64,000 nucleotides of DNA from Adiantum capillus-veneris (taxonomy: Eukaryota > Streptophyta > Polypodiopsida > Polypodiales > Pteridaceae): the NCBI GenBank assembly GCA_014529385.2, contig CM043962.1, positions 41,461,098-41,525,097 of the forward strand. The letters run 5' to 3'. Numbering within the stretch: position 1 is the stretch's first letter; each line of letters opens with the position of its first letter. Under the pieces are notes generated by a model that did no database searches, was not told the origin of the DNA, and was given only the letters and a program-made list of their open reading frames with translations. Shown piece after piece: positions 21,120 through 30,505 of the stretch. A program made the translations under genes and the position numbers.

Positions 21120-24100
21120 CTATTCACCTTCGCAATACTCTCCGACCTTGTTTAAGGGTACATGCTTAGCGTTCTTTTGTGGTTTACTCAGCTCTTGTAT
21201 ACCCTCTTGCAGTCTCGATGTTGGGTCTTTTATCCCAAATTTCTCCAAGCATTTTCCTACAGTGGTCCACATATGTGGTCTTAGCCTCAAAAGCTCAGCT
21301 AGAGTGATAGTGCATGTCACTGGTGTTGACAAGATCTCTATCAATCCTTGCGAGTCCATGACTTTTTCTGATGAGATTCTTCGTGAGGGAAGTGCTCTAG
21401 TCTCGGATTTTGCTTCATACTCTCCTAAGTATGAAGGTAAGGTATTCAGTGAGTGAGGTTTGCTCTCCATTGTTCTAACAGAGCCCCCATCTCCCCAGTA
21501 AGATTGCAGATCCAAGTCCACTATGGGAGGATTCCTGATGTCCTTTTCCCAATTTGTCTGATTAGCTTGGCAACTTAGCTCGTTTGCAAAGTTTGCCTCT
21601 CTCACTTGTTTCCAAAATTCATTGTAATCCTCATCTCTTCCGTAAGACCTCTGTATGACTGGATGAAAACTCTCTATCTCCTGATCGGTTGTGTTCAATA
21701 CTATGCGGTCATCCTTGTGTGTATTTTCAGGCTTTTGTGCACTGGGAGTCTTTTCAGCTACCCGTGAAACGATAGTCTCTTGCTGAATTGGGTTTTTCGT
21801 TCCACAATTCATTGTTTCTTTTGGTGGTTCTAATAAGTCTTGTGCAGTCTCGATCATTCTCTGGCACATTTCAAGTCTCTGCTTTTCCAATTCCACGTTT
21901 GGGTATGTCATCCACCTCTGTTCTTGTGTTTGGTTGTTCTTTAACCTAGCTTCGTAAGCTCTCATCAGTGCGTCCAATGGTTCGTGTACTTTGTCGACTA
22001 GCACTGATCCCCCTGAGCTTAAGCTCGTTGTTTCTTTGATACTCTTTTGTTTCGTTCTTTCCGGGCTTTTCTCTCGTTTCCCGTTTTGACTCTCAAGTTT
22101 TTCTAATCTATCTTTAGTTCGCTTTAGTTCCTCAGCTAGAATAGCGTCTTCACGTTCTTTTCTCAACTTCATGCGTGCTTTTCTAGCTTTCCATGTGTTT
22201 CTCTGAATCCGCGGTCCTTGACTAACCACTTCAGTCGCTAACTTTCCATTCTCAGGTTCTCTAGTGGTTTTCTTAGCTTGAGCTCTAGTAACAACTTGCG
22301 TTGGTATCAGAGTTTCATTTTCAGACCCACTGCTGGTAGGAATAGTTTCTAGCATATTCAATGTCGTCTTTTGCACTTTGTTTGGATTATTTGAACAATC
22401 CTCAATGAAGTGAGTAACCCCACACTCAGTGCAATAAGGATTAATTCTAATGATTTCCGTATGTAGACAAACATTCATCAGATGGTCACCTCCACACTTG
22501 TAACAAGGTCCTAGTGCTGGTCTTGGTCCCATTTGATTCGTCCTTTGTGGATAGGATGGTCTTTGTCCTGTTAACCCTCCATGAGCTATGAACATCAATG
22601 TTCTTGCGTCCAAATTGTATCTCTCTTCATCAAAAGCACTTATAACTGTTGGTATTCCAACATTCCCAATCATGCCCCATGGTTCTGGTTGTTTGGGTTC
22701 TTCTGGTAGGTAATACACAGTTGGAGACATGTGTGCACCAGATTCTTCGTAATAGGCTTGAACAGGCACTAGGGCTTGTTCTTCCTGATTCTCTAAGGTT
22801 GGTGCATATCTAATGCCCACTGGTCTTGCTCCTGGTAAAGGTGGTTGTTGTCCCAATACCGGTTGCGGTCTTTCTATCCCCATAAATCCTGGTACATTTC
22901 CCGTTGGGTATCGAGGTACTGGATGTACCTGAGGTGGTGCTAATTGAGCAGGAGGTGCATACTGACGCTCCCTTACATACCCTTTGTTGTAATAGCACTC
23001 CTCTGTTGGATGGTTTGTCCATTTTTGTTCAATCGCACACCATTTTAGTGGTTTTGGCAATGGTTTTTGGTATGGTGCCATCCTTTTTAGAGCCTCTTCT
23101 ATCATTTGCTCTACATTTGGCATGGTTGTTGTTTGAACATTCTTTTTAGTGGTAGTCTCGCTCGCTACGGAGGAGGAGCTACTGGATGCAAGATATGTAT
23201 CCGCTGACACCTCTCCATAAACCGTACAATTATCCACTAAGTACAATGCCTCTCTCGTTACTTGCTCGAAACTTGTACAAGCTTTCAAGTGCAAGTCCTT
23301 CTTGAGAGTGTCGTTTCTCAGTCCCTCAATAAAGAGAACAGATAGTCTGTCATCTTGTGGTCGTTCACGTACTGGACATCTCTCAATGTATTGTTTGAAG
23401 CAAAGTGAAGCTTCCTTCACTTTTTCGTGTTCTCTCTGTTTAAAAGCATATATTTGTGAGACCGTATTGTGCTTAATCCCTCGTTTTGAGAATTCCTCAG
23501 CAAACTCTCTTAGCAAATGGTCAATGTCATGGAATCCCCCTATGTTCAGTGGTTGAAACCATGTCAATGCCGTACCTTCCAGAGTAAGACCAAATCCCTC
23601 GTATTGTGTATGGAAATCGGTTATCTGCTCAGCTCTTAAGACTTGCTTAAAGAGTGACACATGTGCATACGGATCTCCTGAACCACCATACTTCTTTGGC
23701 ATACACTTGGCTACTTGAGATGGTCTCATACGTCTATGGTCTGCTACCAATCTCATTACTCCTGTGTCCCGGCTAAAGCTTTCTCTAGCATCATGGACTT
23801 CATGGGTTACCCTTGTCGGTTCCCCTACCCTGAATCTACTACTAAGAGGTAAATGTGATGGTTTCGCTTCGAACCTTGGGCCTGGAGTGGTATACGTGGG
23901 GATTGGAACTGCACTACCTCGATTCGTATCCATTGACTCTCTGGAATGTAATGATCCCATTGGTCCGGGCTTCGAGTACTGAGGTTGACTGAAAGAGTCA
24001 GCAGCCTGAGTTCTTTGTCCTCCTGTCGTCATTGGGTTTTGCACTCCATTTGTTGGTGGTCTTTGTGAGCTAGAAGTAACATAATACTGATGTAGTGGTC

Positions 24101-24893
24101 CCCCAAAGTATGTATATCCTTCTAATTCTTTCTTGCCCATTGTTGAGTATTGCCTCCCATACTTGTCGTAAGCAGCAATTTTCACTTCCGATCCCTCTGT
24201 GTAGGTAAAGACATAAAGTCTTTTTTGGTCTGTCAACTCTCCGGTGTAGGGTTCTTCACATCTATAATAGAGATCTTGCTCCCCATTATTATATTTGTAT
24301 AGCCCCACATAGATGTTATCAGTGTTGATCCTTGTAGTTTCATTCTCTCTTCTTAACCTCGCATCAGGGAAGTTCATTATTGGTGCTTTCTCCTCGAGTT
24401 CTTCATCTACTTTGGCTTTGGTGCCCATCAATCCCCACTTGTCCACAATGTTAGGGTTTAGGACTACCAAGTACATGGTGCCCTCGTCATCTAGATATCT
24501 ATCTCCGCTATAGCTCACAGGCACTAAGTCCTTGAACTCACTAGGTCTCTCTTCTATCTTTACACAATAGCGGTCCATTCCATCTTTGTAGATCTTAGCA
24601 CCTTGCTCATTGTCGTACTGATATTTTATGAACAATAGCTTCATTGTGGCGGAAGGGTTTGATGATCCTGCTGCCATATTTTCTCTGTTGTTGAGGTTCA
24701 AGTGTTCCAAGTGTTCGGTGAAAATCTCGTAAGATCTCTCCGAAGAAGTATCAGAAACACTTCCTTCAAAGATCGGCCCTAATGGTTGCACCCAACTTTG
24801 GTTTACACTTCCCTCGGTTGATATGACGCTTGCTTGTTCCCCTTGTTTTGGTTGGTTATTCTGGAGATTCCTGCCCGATCTCAAATTCATCAA
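21120..24893 (-). CDS. gag: gag polyprotein of C (1,257 residues)
   Basis: It starts M-M-N-L-R-S-G-R. Residues about 45-270 form an N-terminal region with three loose repeats of a Tyr/Gly motif (IKYQYDNEQG, LYKYNNGEQD, FTYTEGSE). The gag core lies at about 380-560 (KKYGGSGDPYAHVSLFKQ, ALTWFQPL, REALYLVDNC). A Pro-rich stretch follows, then two zinc knuckles of spacing CX2CX3HX4C near 797-835 (CYKCGGDH, CTECGVTH), then a basic/coiled-coil region (KARKARMKLRKERE). It is about twice the length of most plant Ty3/gypsy gags. It ends in a stop at 21120 just before protease 1, which is in another frame. It should form the particle and bind genomic RNA. Confidence 0.9.
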   Translation of the reverse strand: MMNLRSGRNLQNNQPKQGEQASVISTEGSVNQSWVQPLGPIFEGSVSDTSSERSYEIFTEHLEHLNLNNRENMAAGSSNPSATMKLLFIKYQYDNEQGAKIYKDGMDRYCVKIEERPSEFKDLVPVSYSGDRYLDDEGTMYLVVLNPNIVDKWGLMGTKAKVDEELEEKAPIMNFPDARLRRENETTRINTDNIYVGLYKYNNGEQDLYYRCEEPYTGELTDQKRLYVFTYTEGSEVKIAAYDKYGRQYSTMGKKELEGYTYFGGPLHQYYVTSSSQRPPTNGVQNPMTTGGQRTQAADSFSQPQYSKPGPMGSLHSRESMDTNRGSAVPIPTYTTPGPRFEAKPSHLPLSSRFRVGEPTRVTHEVHDARESFSRDTGVMRLVADHRRMRPSQVAKCMPKKYGGSGDPYAHVSLFKQVLRAEQITDFHTQYEGFGLTLEGTALTWFQPLNIGGFHDIDHLLREFAEEFSKRGIKHNTVSQIYAFKQREHEKVKEASLCFKQYIERCPVRERPQDDRLSVLFIEGLRNDTLKKDLHLKACTSFEQVTREALYLVDNCTVYGEVSADTYLASSSSSSVASETTTKKNVQTTTMPNVEQMIEEALKRMAPYQKPLPKPLKWCAIEQKWTNHPTEECYYNKGYVRERQYAPPAQLAPPQVHPVPRYPTGNVPGFMGIERPQPVLGQQPPLPGARPVGIRYAPTLENQEEQALVPVQAYYEESGAHMSPTVYYLPEEPKQPEPWGMIGNVGIPTVISAFDEERYNLDARTLMFIAHGGLTGQRPSYPQRTNQMGPRPALGPCYKCGGDHLMNVCLHTEIIRINPYCTECGVTHFIEDCSNNPNKVQKTTLNMLETIPTSSGSENETLIPTQVVTRAQAKKTTREPENGKLATEVVSQGPRIQRNTWKARKARMKLRKEREDAILAEELKRTKDRLEKLESQNGKREKSPERTKQKSIKETTSLSSGGSVLVDKVHEPLDALMRAYEARLKNNQTQEQRWMTYPNVELEKQRLEMCQRMIETAQDLLEPPKETMNCGTKNPIQQETIVSRVAEKTPSAQKPENTHKDDRIVLNTTDQEIESFHPVIQRSYGRDEDYNEFWKQVREANFANELSCQANQTNWEKDIRNPPIVDLDLQSYWGDGGSVRTMESKPHSLNTLPSYLGEYEAKSETRALPSRRISSEKVMDSQGLIEILSTPVTCTITLAELLRLRPHMWTTVGKCLEKFGIKDPTSRLQEGIQELSKPQKNAKHVPLNKVGEYCEGE

Positions 24894-26296
24894 TTCCCCT
24901 CAAGGACTTTAACTTTTCCGTCTCGGCAATTTTGTTTTCCCAAGTTTTTGTGGTTAGAATTGATCCAAACTGATTGATACTTGGTCAATTGTTTAATCTT
25001 GTCAGTTGGACAACTTCTGTTTCATCAAGTGAGAATTTTGTTGCAGTTATGCTAAAAAAAGACATTATACGCGTATGATGTCTTTTTTCACAGATTTGGA
25101 CTATTTTGGTTATGCTCACTCTCAGTAGTCCCCTTATGCTCAGTCCACTCACAAAATTCAGTTTAAACTCTGTTTAAGCAAGTTATGGCTGATTTAGGCT
25201 TTTCTTGGCAATTTTCCGTTTTTGACTTGTTTTGGGTCAATTGTGATCCAAATGGGATGAAACTTGAAATATAACCACTAGACAGCTATTACAATGGATC
25301 TGTGTTGGCAAAGTATCAAAATATGTCCAAAATTAGGTCAAAGACATCAGATGCGTATGATGTCTTTTTCCTCAATTTGGGTCAAGACTTGATATTTATG
25401 CTGTCTACAGTGTTTTTAACAATCTTGTTAGGTCAGATATCAAAATTAAGCAGTGGATGTGCTAAAAGACATTATACGCGTATGATGTCTTTTTTCACAG
25501 ATTTTGACTATTTTTGGTTTTAAGCCTTCTCCAATGTTTATAATTGAGTTTCAAGTGTTTTTGTCAGGTTTGAATGTAAAAACAAGATCTGAATCCAAAA
25601 TTTCCTATTCTTTGCGTTCCTTGGACTCCGACTTGTCTTTTTGGGTTTCTTTGAGTGTTAATGCTCTTGTTTTAAGTTGAAATTAGGGTATAACCCCCCT
25701 TTTGAACACTCTGGTAAAGTCAAAATTTTTGTTTTGGTCTCTGTTTGGTCATTTAGACATCATACGCGTATGATGTCTAAATTTGCAGATTTCCAATTTT
25801 TTGGCACAGAATCCTTCCTAAAGCTTTCTCTAGTGCTCAGCAACTCCCAGATACACAGAAAATTTCTCTGACTTTTGTTTATTGCAAGTTTCACTACTAA
25901 CTCGACGGTTCAGTGATCTAACATGCAATCAACCATATCAAGCAAATACTCCAATGATTACTAGCTCTAGATCAGGATCAAATGAAGTCCTACCTAAGCT
26001 ATTCCTAATCATAAAATGGGTTTGGTAATTGTGATTTTAAAGAGATCCACTGCCACTCACGGACTAGCAAATTCTTCTTCTATCAACAACTACTCAACAC
26101 AAACAAAACAACAAACAAATCTAAGCTAAACTAAAAATACTGTCAACATGGAAGACCCAGGAATACCCCACTTCCTAGTATGTCTCGAGATCTTCGGAGT
26201 CCACCACTCCTAGATCTTTTCTAACTAAAGTATACAAAGTAGTTTATACGGCTCACCTCGTAGGATTAGTCTAAGGTCACCTACTTAGGGCTCTCG
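24894..26296 (-). other. untranslated leader of C
   Basis: The 1.4 kb between the primer site and gag has no coding sequence that I can support. It holds a four-copy palindrome array (25061-25777) and AT-rich sequence. The palindrome nearest gag ends about 170 bp before the start codon. Confidence 0.6.
25061..25777 (-). repeat. palindrome array upstream of gag in C
   Basis: Copies of the 22-bp palindrome start at 25061, 25343, 25468 and 25756. The one at 25756 is perfect; the others have one or two changes. The spacings are 282, 125 and 288 bp, the same long-short-long pattern as the array at 12659-13666. Confidence 0.92.
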
Positions 26297-26314
26297 TCCC
26301 CGGCAGCGGCGCCA
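26297..26314 (-). other. primer-binding site of C (tRNA-Asp)
   Basis: The plus strand reads TCCCCGGCAGCGGCGCCA. The sense strand TGGCGCCGCTGCCGGGGA matches the tRNA-Asp 3' complement with one mismatch, two bases from the LTR. This fixes the element's orientation as minus. Confidence 0.93.
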
Positions 26315-26316
26315 AA

Positions 26317-26940
26317 TGTTAAGGCGGTTACGCCGCTAGCGGAAGCTAAATAGCGAGAACTCAACCAACAACAGAATTTGTCAGACGAGGACGGAGCTTG
26401 ACCCGCAGGCGCATGGAAACAACTAGGTGGGTGTCAAATCACCTACTCGACCTTCTAATGACAATCACTACTAAGGAAATCAAATCTAAGTTCTAAAATA
26501 CGCAAGTGACTGAAATCCGTACTACGAACGAATGCTATACGAAACAGGATCTAGAATCATTGAATCGATCTCAAACTCAGGGGGAAGTCTATACACTAGG
26601 TAAGAACAACACCCTAAAGACTTGAACTACAAAATTAACCTATAATCACTCCGTGCGGTAAACACGTATGAAGACATGCCGAAAAATACAGGTGATCGAA
26701 ACTTGACCCCGATGGTACTAATGCATAGCTCTACTCGTTGTGGTTCTATAGATATGCTGCACGCTCCATTCCGACACACGAGTTGGAAGAAAACTCACAC
26801 CGAAGCTCGTAGGAACTTACCACACATAGAAGCCGATAGCGCGCACTCTTGGTATCTGTGCGTAGCTCTCGCCGTTGCTAACACAATGGCGGTGTCGCTT
26901 CTCCAATGGCGGCTCCGTAGCTCGCGTAGCAAGTAGATAA

Positions 26941-26977
<37 letters not shown>

Positions 26978-27268
26978 ACACAGTCACGGCGCTCCAAAAA
27001 CTCACTTTGATTAAATAAAAAACTCTATCTTTTAGGTTACAAAACTTTGGCTTATATACCTCAGCCTTGGAGGTGAGAACATCTCTAACTAATTACATCA
27101 GCAAGTGAAATTACTTCGGAATTACAAGCTGGAAACTCAATTGAGTCCCGTTACTTAATGAATGGCTCCAATCAAAATCAATGTCGGAAAGACATTTATT
27201 ACAATCAATGGTTACAAAAATGATGAGTGTGAGCAAAAATGTGGGTGTGATCCTCTGCTGGCTCAACA
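26317..27268 (-). repeat. 5' LTR of C
   Basis: The 952-bp copy is nearly identical to 8230-9167 and carries promoter, transcription start and (GA)n leader on the sense strand. The CT tract at 26943-26975 (33 bp) accounts for the length difference. Confidence 0.95.
27052..27058 (-). promoter_or_regulatory. TATA box in the 5' LTR of C
   Basis: Plus-strand TTATATA reads TATATAA in the sense direction, about 80 bp upstream of the GA tract at 26975-26943. It is conserved in both LTRs. Confidence 0.55.
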
Positions 27269-27273
27269 TGTAT

Positions 27274-28521
27274 TCTTTGTGTTTCCTCGTGTGTATAGGA
27301 ATGTGTTGCTATTGTTAGGATTTGGACCTTCATGGAATCTTTCTCTCGTTCACACTTCAAATCAAGCGTGACCATCAACACAAACAGGTGTTTCTTGTCC
27401 ATTAGCATTGCCCCTTATCTTTTTTGCATCTATGATTGTCTGCTTTGATTGTGATTGGTAGCATAATATTCAGTGCTTTTGCTTAGTATCAAACATTAAA
27501 TTCAATGTAATTTTTTGTCATAATCAGTTGTCGAGGTTTAAACATCAAGCAGTTTGACTAGGCTAGTTTGATCAAGCTAGGTGTTAGAGATCTTCTCTTA
27601 ATACCATAGGGAATGCCTTCCTAATAATTAATGGTTACTTAGGTTCTTAATCTGATTTAGGCAGCATTGTGTGAAATGTACTAGGGCTTTCTAGTGGGCT
27701 TAGTCCCTATTGACCTTTAGCTTAAGTATTATAAAGGGAGTTTACTAGTGTGATGAGCCTTGGGAGGGTAACAATGTTATATGACCCCCCAAAGTTACAA
27801 AATTAAAATGCTGAAAACGAATAAACAAAAAATCAAAGTGCCACAATGTAAAATCTTAAGCTGGAAGAGAAATCTCAGCTTGATTTGGTACTTCACTCAC
27901 ATGTATCGCCTATGGTACTAGAGCCCTAGAGGTTTCCAGTGTGGGTGCTTTTCCTTGAAAAGCAAAAAACCCAAGGCATACAAAATAAGCACACACATCA
28001 AAATTGAATCACTGTGACAAGACTTTGGGGGGTCAAAGAAAAGGTAATCAGTCATGTGATGATTTCATGAGAAATTCCTTTTATTGTAGCTTAACTACAA
28101 GGTCTTTTAGGTATAGCCTCTAGTCAGCCCTCGAACATGAAATACTTGGCTCTCGCGATTAAACAACTTAATTGACCAAAGAAAATTAAGAAGCTTACCC
28201 ATGGTATCAATAGTCGATCTTTAGTGCCTTTCGACCGTTAAATTAACGACCCCAGACTTGTTTAATTTTTTGCCTTTACAACTGTTTATGTATATTTCAA
28301 TTTAATGTTTATTGCTGACAAAAGGTTTAAAATTCTGTTACCAATCAAATTGTCTGCATACAACTGCATATGCTTTTTAATTGCTTATGAGAATGCAATT
28401 ACTGTGCCAATGTTGTTTGATTTTGTAGTGACTGAAGGAGGCTACGGACATTCATCTCAGATGCTCTTCCACCTCGACGAACGCGCTTCAACTCAATAGC
28501 TTCCGAGGACGGAATCTACAT
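27274..28521 (+). other. remainder of B downstream of the nested element
   Basis: This is about 1.25 kb of mostly non-coding sequence that resumes the segment interrupted at 8229. A short frame near 28440-28500 (YGHSSQMLFHLDERASTQ) precedes a G-rich purine run in the way the end of a Ty3/gypsy polyprotein often does. I cannot prove it is coding. It includes an inverted-repeat segment (27782-28035). Confidence 0.4.
27782..28035. repeat. 254-bp segment bounded by a perfect 14-bp inverted repeat
   Basis: TGACCCCCCAAAGT at 27782-27795 has its exact reverse complement at 28022-28035, enclosing an AT-rich non-coding interior. The size fits a MITE or foldback element, but I see no clear target-site duplication. 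Confidence 0.5.
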
Positions 28522-28522
28522 C

Positions 28523-28533
28523 AGGAAGGGGGG
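28523..28533 (+). other. polypurine tract before the B 3' LTR
   Basis: AGGAAGGGGGG, two bases before TGTTAACCC at 28536, is in the standard position for a plus-strand primer. Confidence 0.75.
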
Positions 28534-28535
28534 CA

Positions 28536-28855
28536 TGTTAACCCTTACGCACATTCCTATCACCTACAATGGACGTCGTATTATTTATTTGGTAGAGTCA
28601 GGTACTGGGCTTGTCGGTCCAATAGGAAAAGGTTAAGAGTGATCGTCGATGAGAGGCGCACTCTAAAACTAGAACGTATAACGTTTGGGTAAGATTGGCT
28701 AAGTGTGGGCGCCCAAGTGTGAATGGGGCGAGCTCATATAAAAGTCAACTAAACCTAAAATTCACTCATTCTCTCATTTGTGAAATTGAAGAGTGCTCTT
28801 GCTCCATCTCCATCTTCTTCTTCTTCATCTCCTTGTGTGTGTGTGTGTGTGTGTG

Positions 28856-28898
<43 letters not shown>

Positions 28899-29125
28899 AT
28901 TGCGGCAGCACGACGGCGGAGAGGCGGTTGAGCACGGCGTAGCGGCGTCTCCCTCTTCTTCGCGGCGAGGAATCCTCCACGAAGCAAGTGTAGAGCGGTG
29001 AGTGACACACCATCATCATCTTTGAGCTTACTAGTTTAGGCTTGTTGTGTGCTTGGAGCCATTTGTGGCTCGCACGCGGTGTATCGGCAAGTTCCTTGCA
29101 TTGACACGTGCGACATACGTGCACA
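28536..29125 (+). repeat. 3' LTR of B
   Basis: The 590-bp LTR begins TGTTAACCC and ends GCACA. From 28601 it matches the truncated 5' copy at 1163-1731, including TATA (28737-28742) and the TG/GA microsatellite (28834-28898). The flanking base string after it is CCTTG, which has no partner upstream because the 5' edge is lost. Confidence 0.8.
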
Positions 29126-29854
29126 CCTTGCAAAATTTGATAGTAGTAGCCCCACTTATATGCTATTGGGTTGTAGGTTGCAAGATACAATAGGATCCTA
29201 AACGGTGATTCAAGTTATACCGTGACCATTCTCTACCAAAAAACAATATCCCATTTGGATATTTTTCTTGGCTTAGTGCATTGGGTGACATAGTAGTGTG
29301 ACCCATTAGAATTTCATGACCCATTCAAACTAGATAAAGTGTTGTATTTGACCAAAAAAAAAAGAATTCTCTGTGTGAAGACAAAAATTAAGACACTATA
29401 AAAGTTTCTCAAAGTTTACCGTGGCGACGGACATTTATCACGTTTTGTAGCAAGAGATGGAAAATGGAGTGGCCAAAGAGGCATGCTATTATTACCTCTA
29501 CTATTATCGCAGCTTTGGAGCCAAAAAAACGAAATTTGGTTTGCTCTTTCTATTTTACCAAAAAAAGGGTACTTCTTTCTATTTTACATAAAAAAGTTTA
29601 TAGAGCATGATATTTATCATAAAAAGTGAAACAAAGAAAATGGCAAACATTTGATCATTAAATTAATTAAATTATGTGATTAATATAGATTAGCATGCTT
29701 AATGCTTTGGAGAAAAATATGCAAATTTGTGTTTTTTTCAATCTATTTTACAAAAAAAGGGAGCATTTGACATTTTTCATAAAAAATGATAGATATTTGA
29801 TTATTAAATTAATTACACACATTTGATTAACATAAATTAGCATGCTTGATAAAT

Positions 29855-29930
<76 letters not shown>

Positions 29931-30001
29931 GAGACATTGCAAAAAATTCTTATACAATAAAATATACAAAATGTTTATGAATCCTCTTCAAAAAGACCTC
30001 T
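29126..30001. other. AT-rich spacer with compound microsatellite
   Basis: No gene seen. Two loosely related stretches (29540-29720 and 29740-29850) share words such as AGCATGCTTAATG/AGCATGCTTGATA, which suggests a diverged duplication. A (TG)n-(GA)n tract at 29854-29933 has the same TG-then-GA order as in the B LTR. Confidence 0.6.
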
Positions 30002-30271
30002 TTAGGTGGCATCATCTAAATCTAATTCCAGGGCTCCTAAATCAACAAAGAAAGAAATTGAATCGTCATTTGTAGATGTGTCGTCTTTATCATCTTCGAA
30101 TTTGTCATCTTCCATCTCATCATCATCATCATCATGGCAATCATCCTCCACGCTAAGATTGGCGGTGAAACTTGAGTTATCAATCTCTCTCTCCTCGATC
30201 ACCTCCTCATTTAAAGTAGTAGGTGGGAGAGTGTTGACCGTTGAAGATGGTCTCCACTCCATTAGACACAA
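30002..30271 (-). CDS. small acidic hypothetical ORF
   Basis: The frame has 89 residues with an Asp/Glu run (CHDDDDDEMEDDKFEDDKDD) coming from GAT/TCA-type trinucleotide repeats. It is not recognised. It lies on the same strand as the transposase relic to its right and could be that element's C-terminal exon, but the repeat-driven composition makes chance likely. Confidence 0.2.
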   Translation of the reverse strand: MCLMEWRPSSTVNTLPPTTLNEEVIEEREIDNSSFTANLSVEDDCHDDDDDEMEDDKFEDDKDDTSTNDDSISFFVDLGALELDLDDAT

Positions 30272-30314
30272 AAAAAGTTCTTCCTTGAGGTGTTACTGGA
30301 ACTTTGAACCAAAA

Positions 30315-30505
30315 TTTTGGTTGGTGGATTGATGGGATATAGATGACATGTAAAACATAAGTTCAAAGTGAGTCACATTGGTATTATGGTACAAACAAAT
30401 AAAATTAAATTTTGGTTGGTGGATTGATGGGATACAGATGACATGTAAAACATAAGTATCAAAGTGAGTCACATTGGTATTATGGTACAAACAAATAAAG
30501 GTAAA
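30315..30505. repeat. 95-bp tandem duplication
   Basis: Two adjacent copies starting at 30315 and 30410 share almost every base (GGTTGGTGGATTGATGGGAT near the start, then ACATGTAAAACATAAG). It is a recent local duplication beside the transposase relic. Confidence 0.88.

Larger units (their letters stand above)
8230..27268 (-). mobile_element. nested 19-kb LTR retrotransposon C (Tat/Athila-like Ty3/gypsy)
   Basis: The boundaries are exact: identical TG...CA LTRs (938 and 952 bp), a tRNA-Asp primer site, a polypurine tract and a five-base target duplication with one mismatch. By eye the LTRs differ at about 13 substitutions plus a 14-bp CT-repeat length change (around 1.4%), so the insertion is fairly young. 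Sense order on the minus strand is gag, protease 1, RT, RNase H, duplicated integrase zinc module, integrase, protease 2, W-P-K tail, coiled-coil accessory ORF. At 19 kb it is in the size range known for Ogre/Tat elements. Several stops and frameshifts mean this copy is probably not autonomous now, although it is the only one here with RT and integrase of this lineage. Confidence 0.95.
1163..29125 (+). mobile_element. outer LTR retrotransposon B (gag-protease only), split by nested element C
   Basis: A direct repeat (1163-1731 and 28601-29125) flanks a tRNA-Asp primer-binding site at 1736, a gag-protease polyprotein at 2540-7852 and a polypurine tract at 28523. Without the 19-kb insertion at 8230-27268 the element is about 8.9 kb. 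It has no RT, RNase H or integrase, so it fits the TR-GAG type of non-autonomous element that needs enzymes in trans. By eye the two LTRs differ at roughly 3% of positions, more than the nested element's LTRs, as nesting requires. The first 65 bp of the 5' LTR are missing. A second polypurine tract and LTR-like edge at 7859-7873 make the true 3' end uncertain: B may be a mosaic of two families. Confidence 0.65.

Noticed and set aside
28536-29125. Solo LTR interpretation
   Set aside because: A polypurine tract precedes it and a matching LTR with primer site exists at 1163. There is no flanking duplication of the kind a solo LTR would show.
30006-30332. Ser-rich plus-strand ORF opposite the acidic minus-strand ORF
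   Set aside because: Both arise from the same TCA/GAT-type repeat and overlap fully. At most one could be real, and neither shows a family signature.
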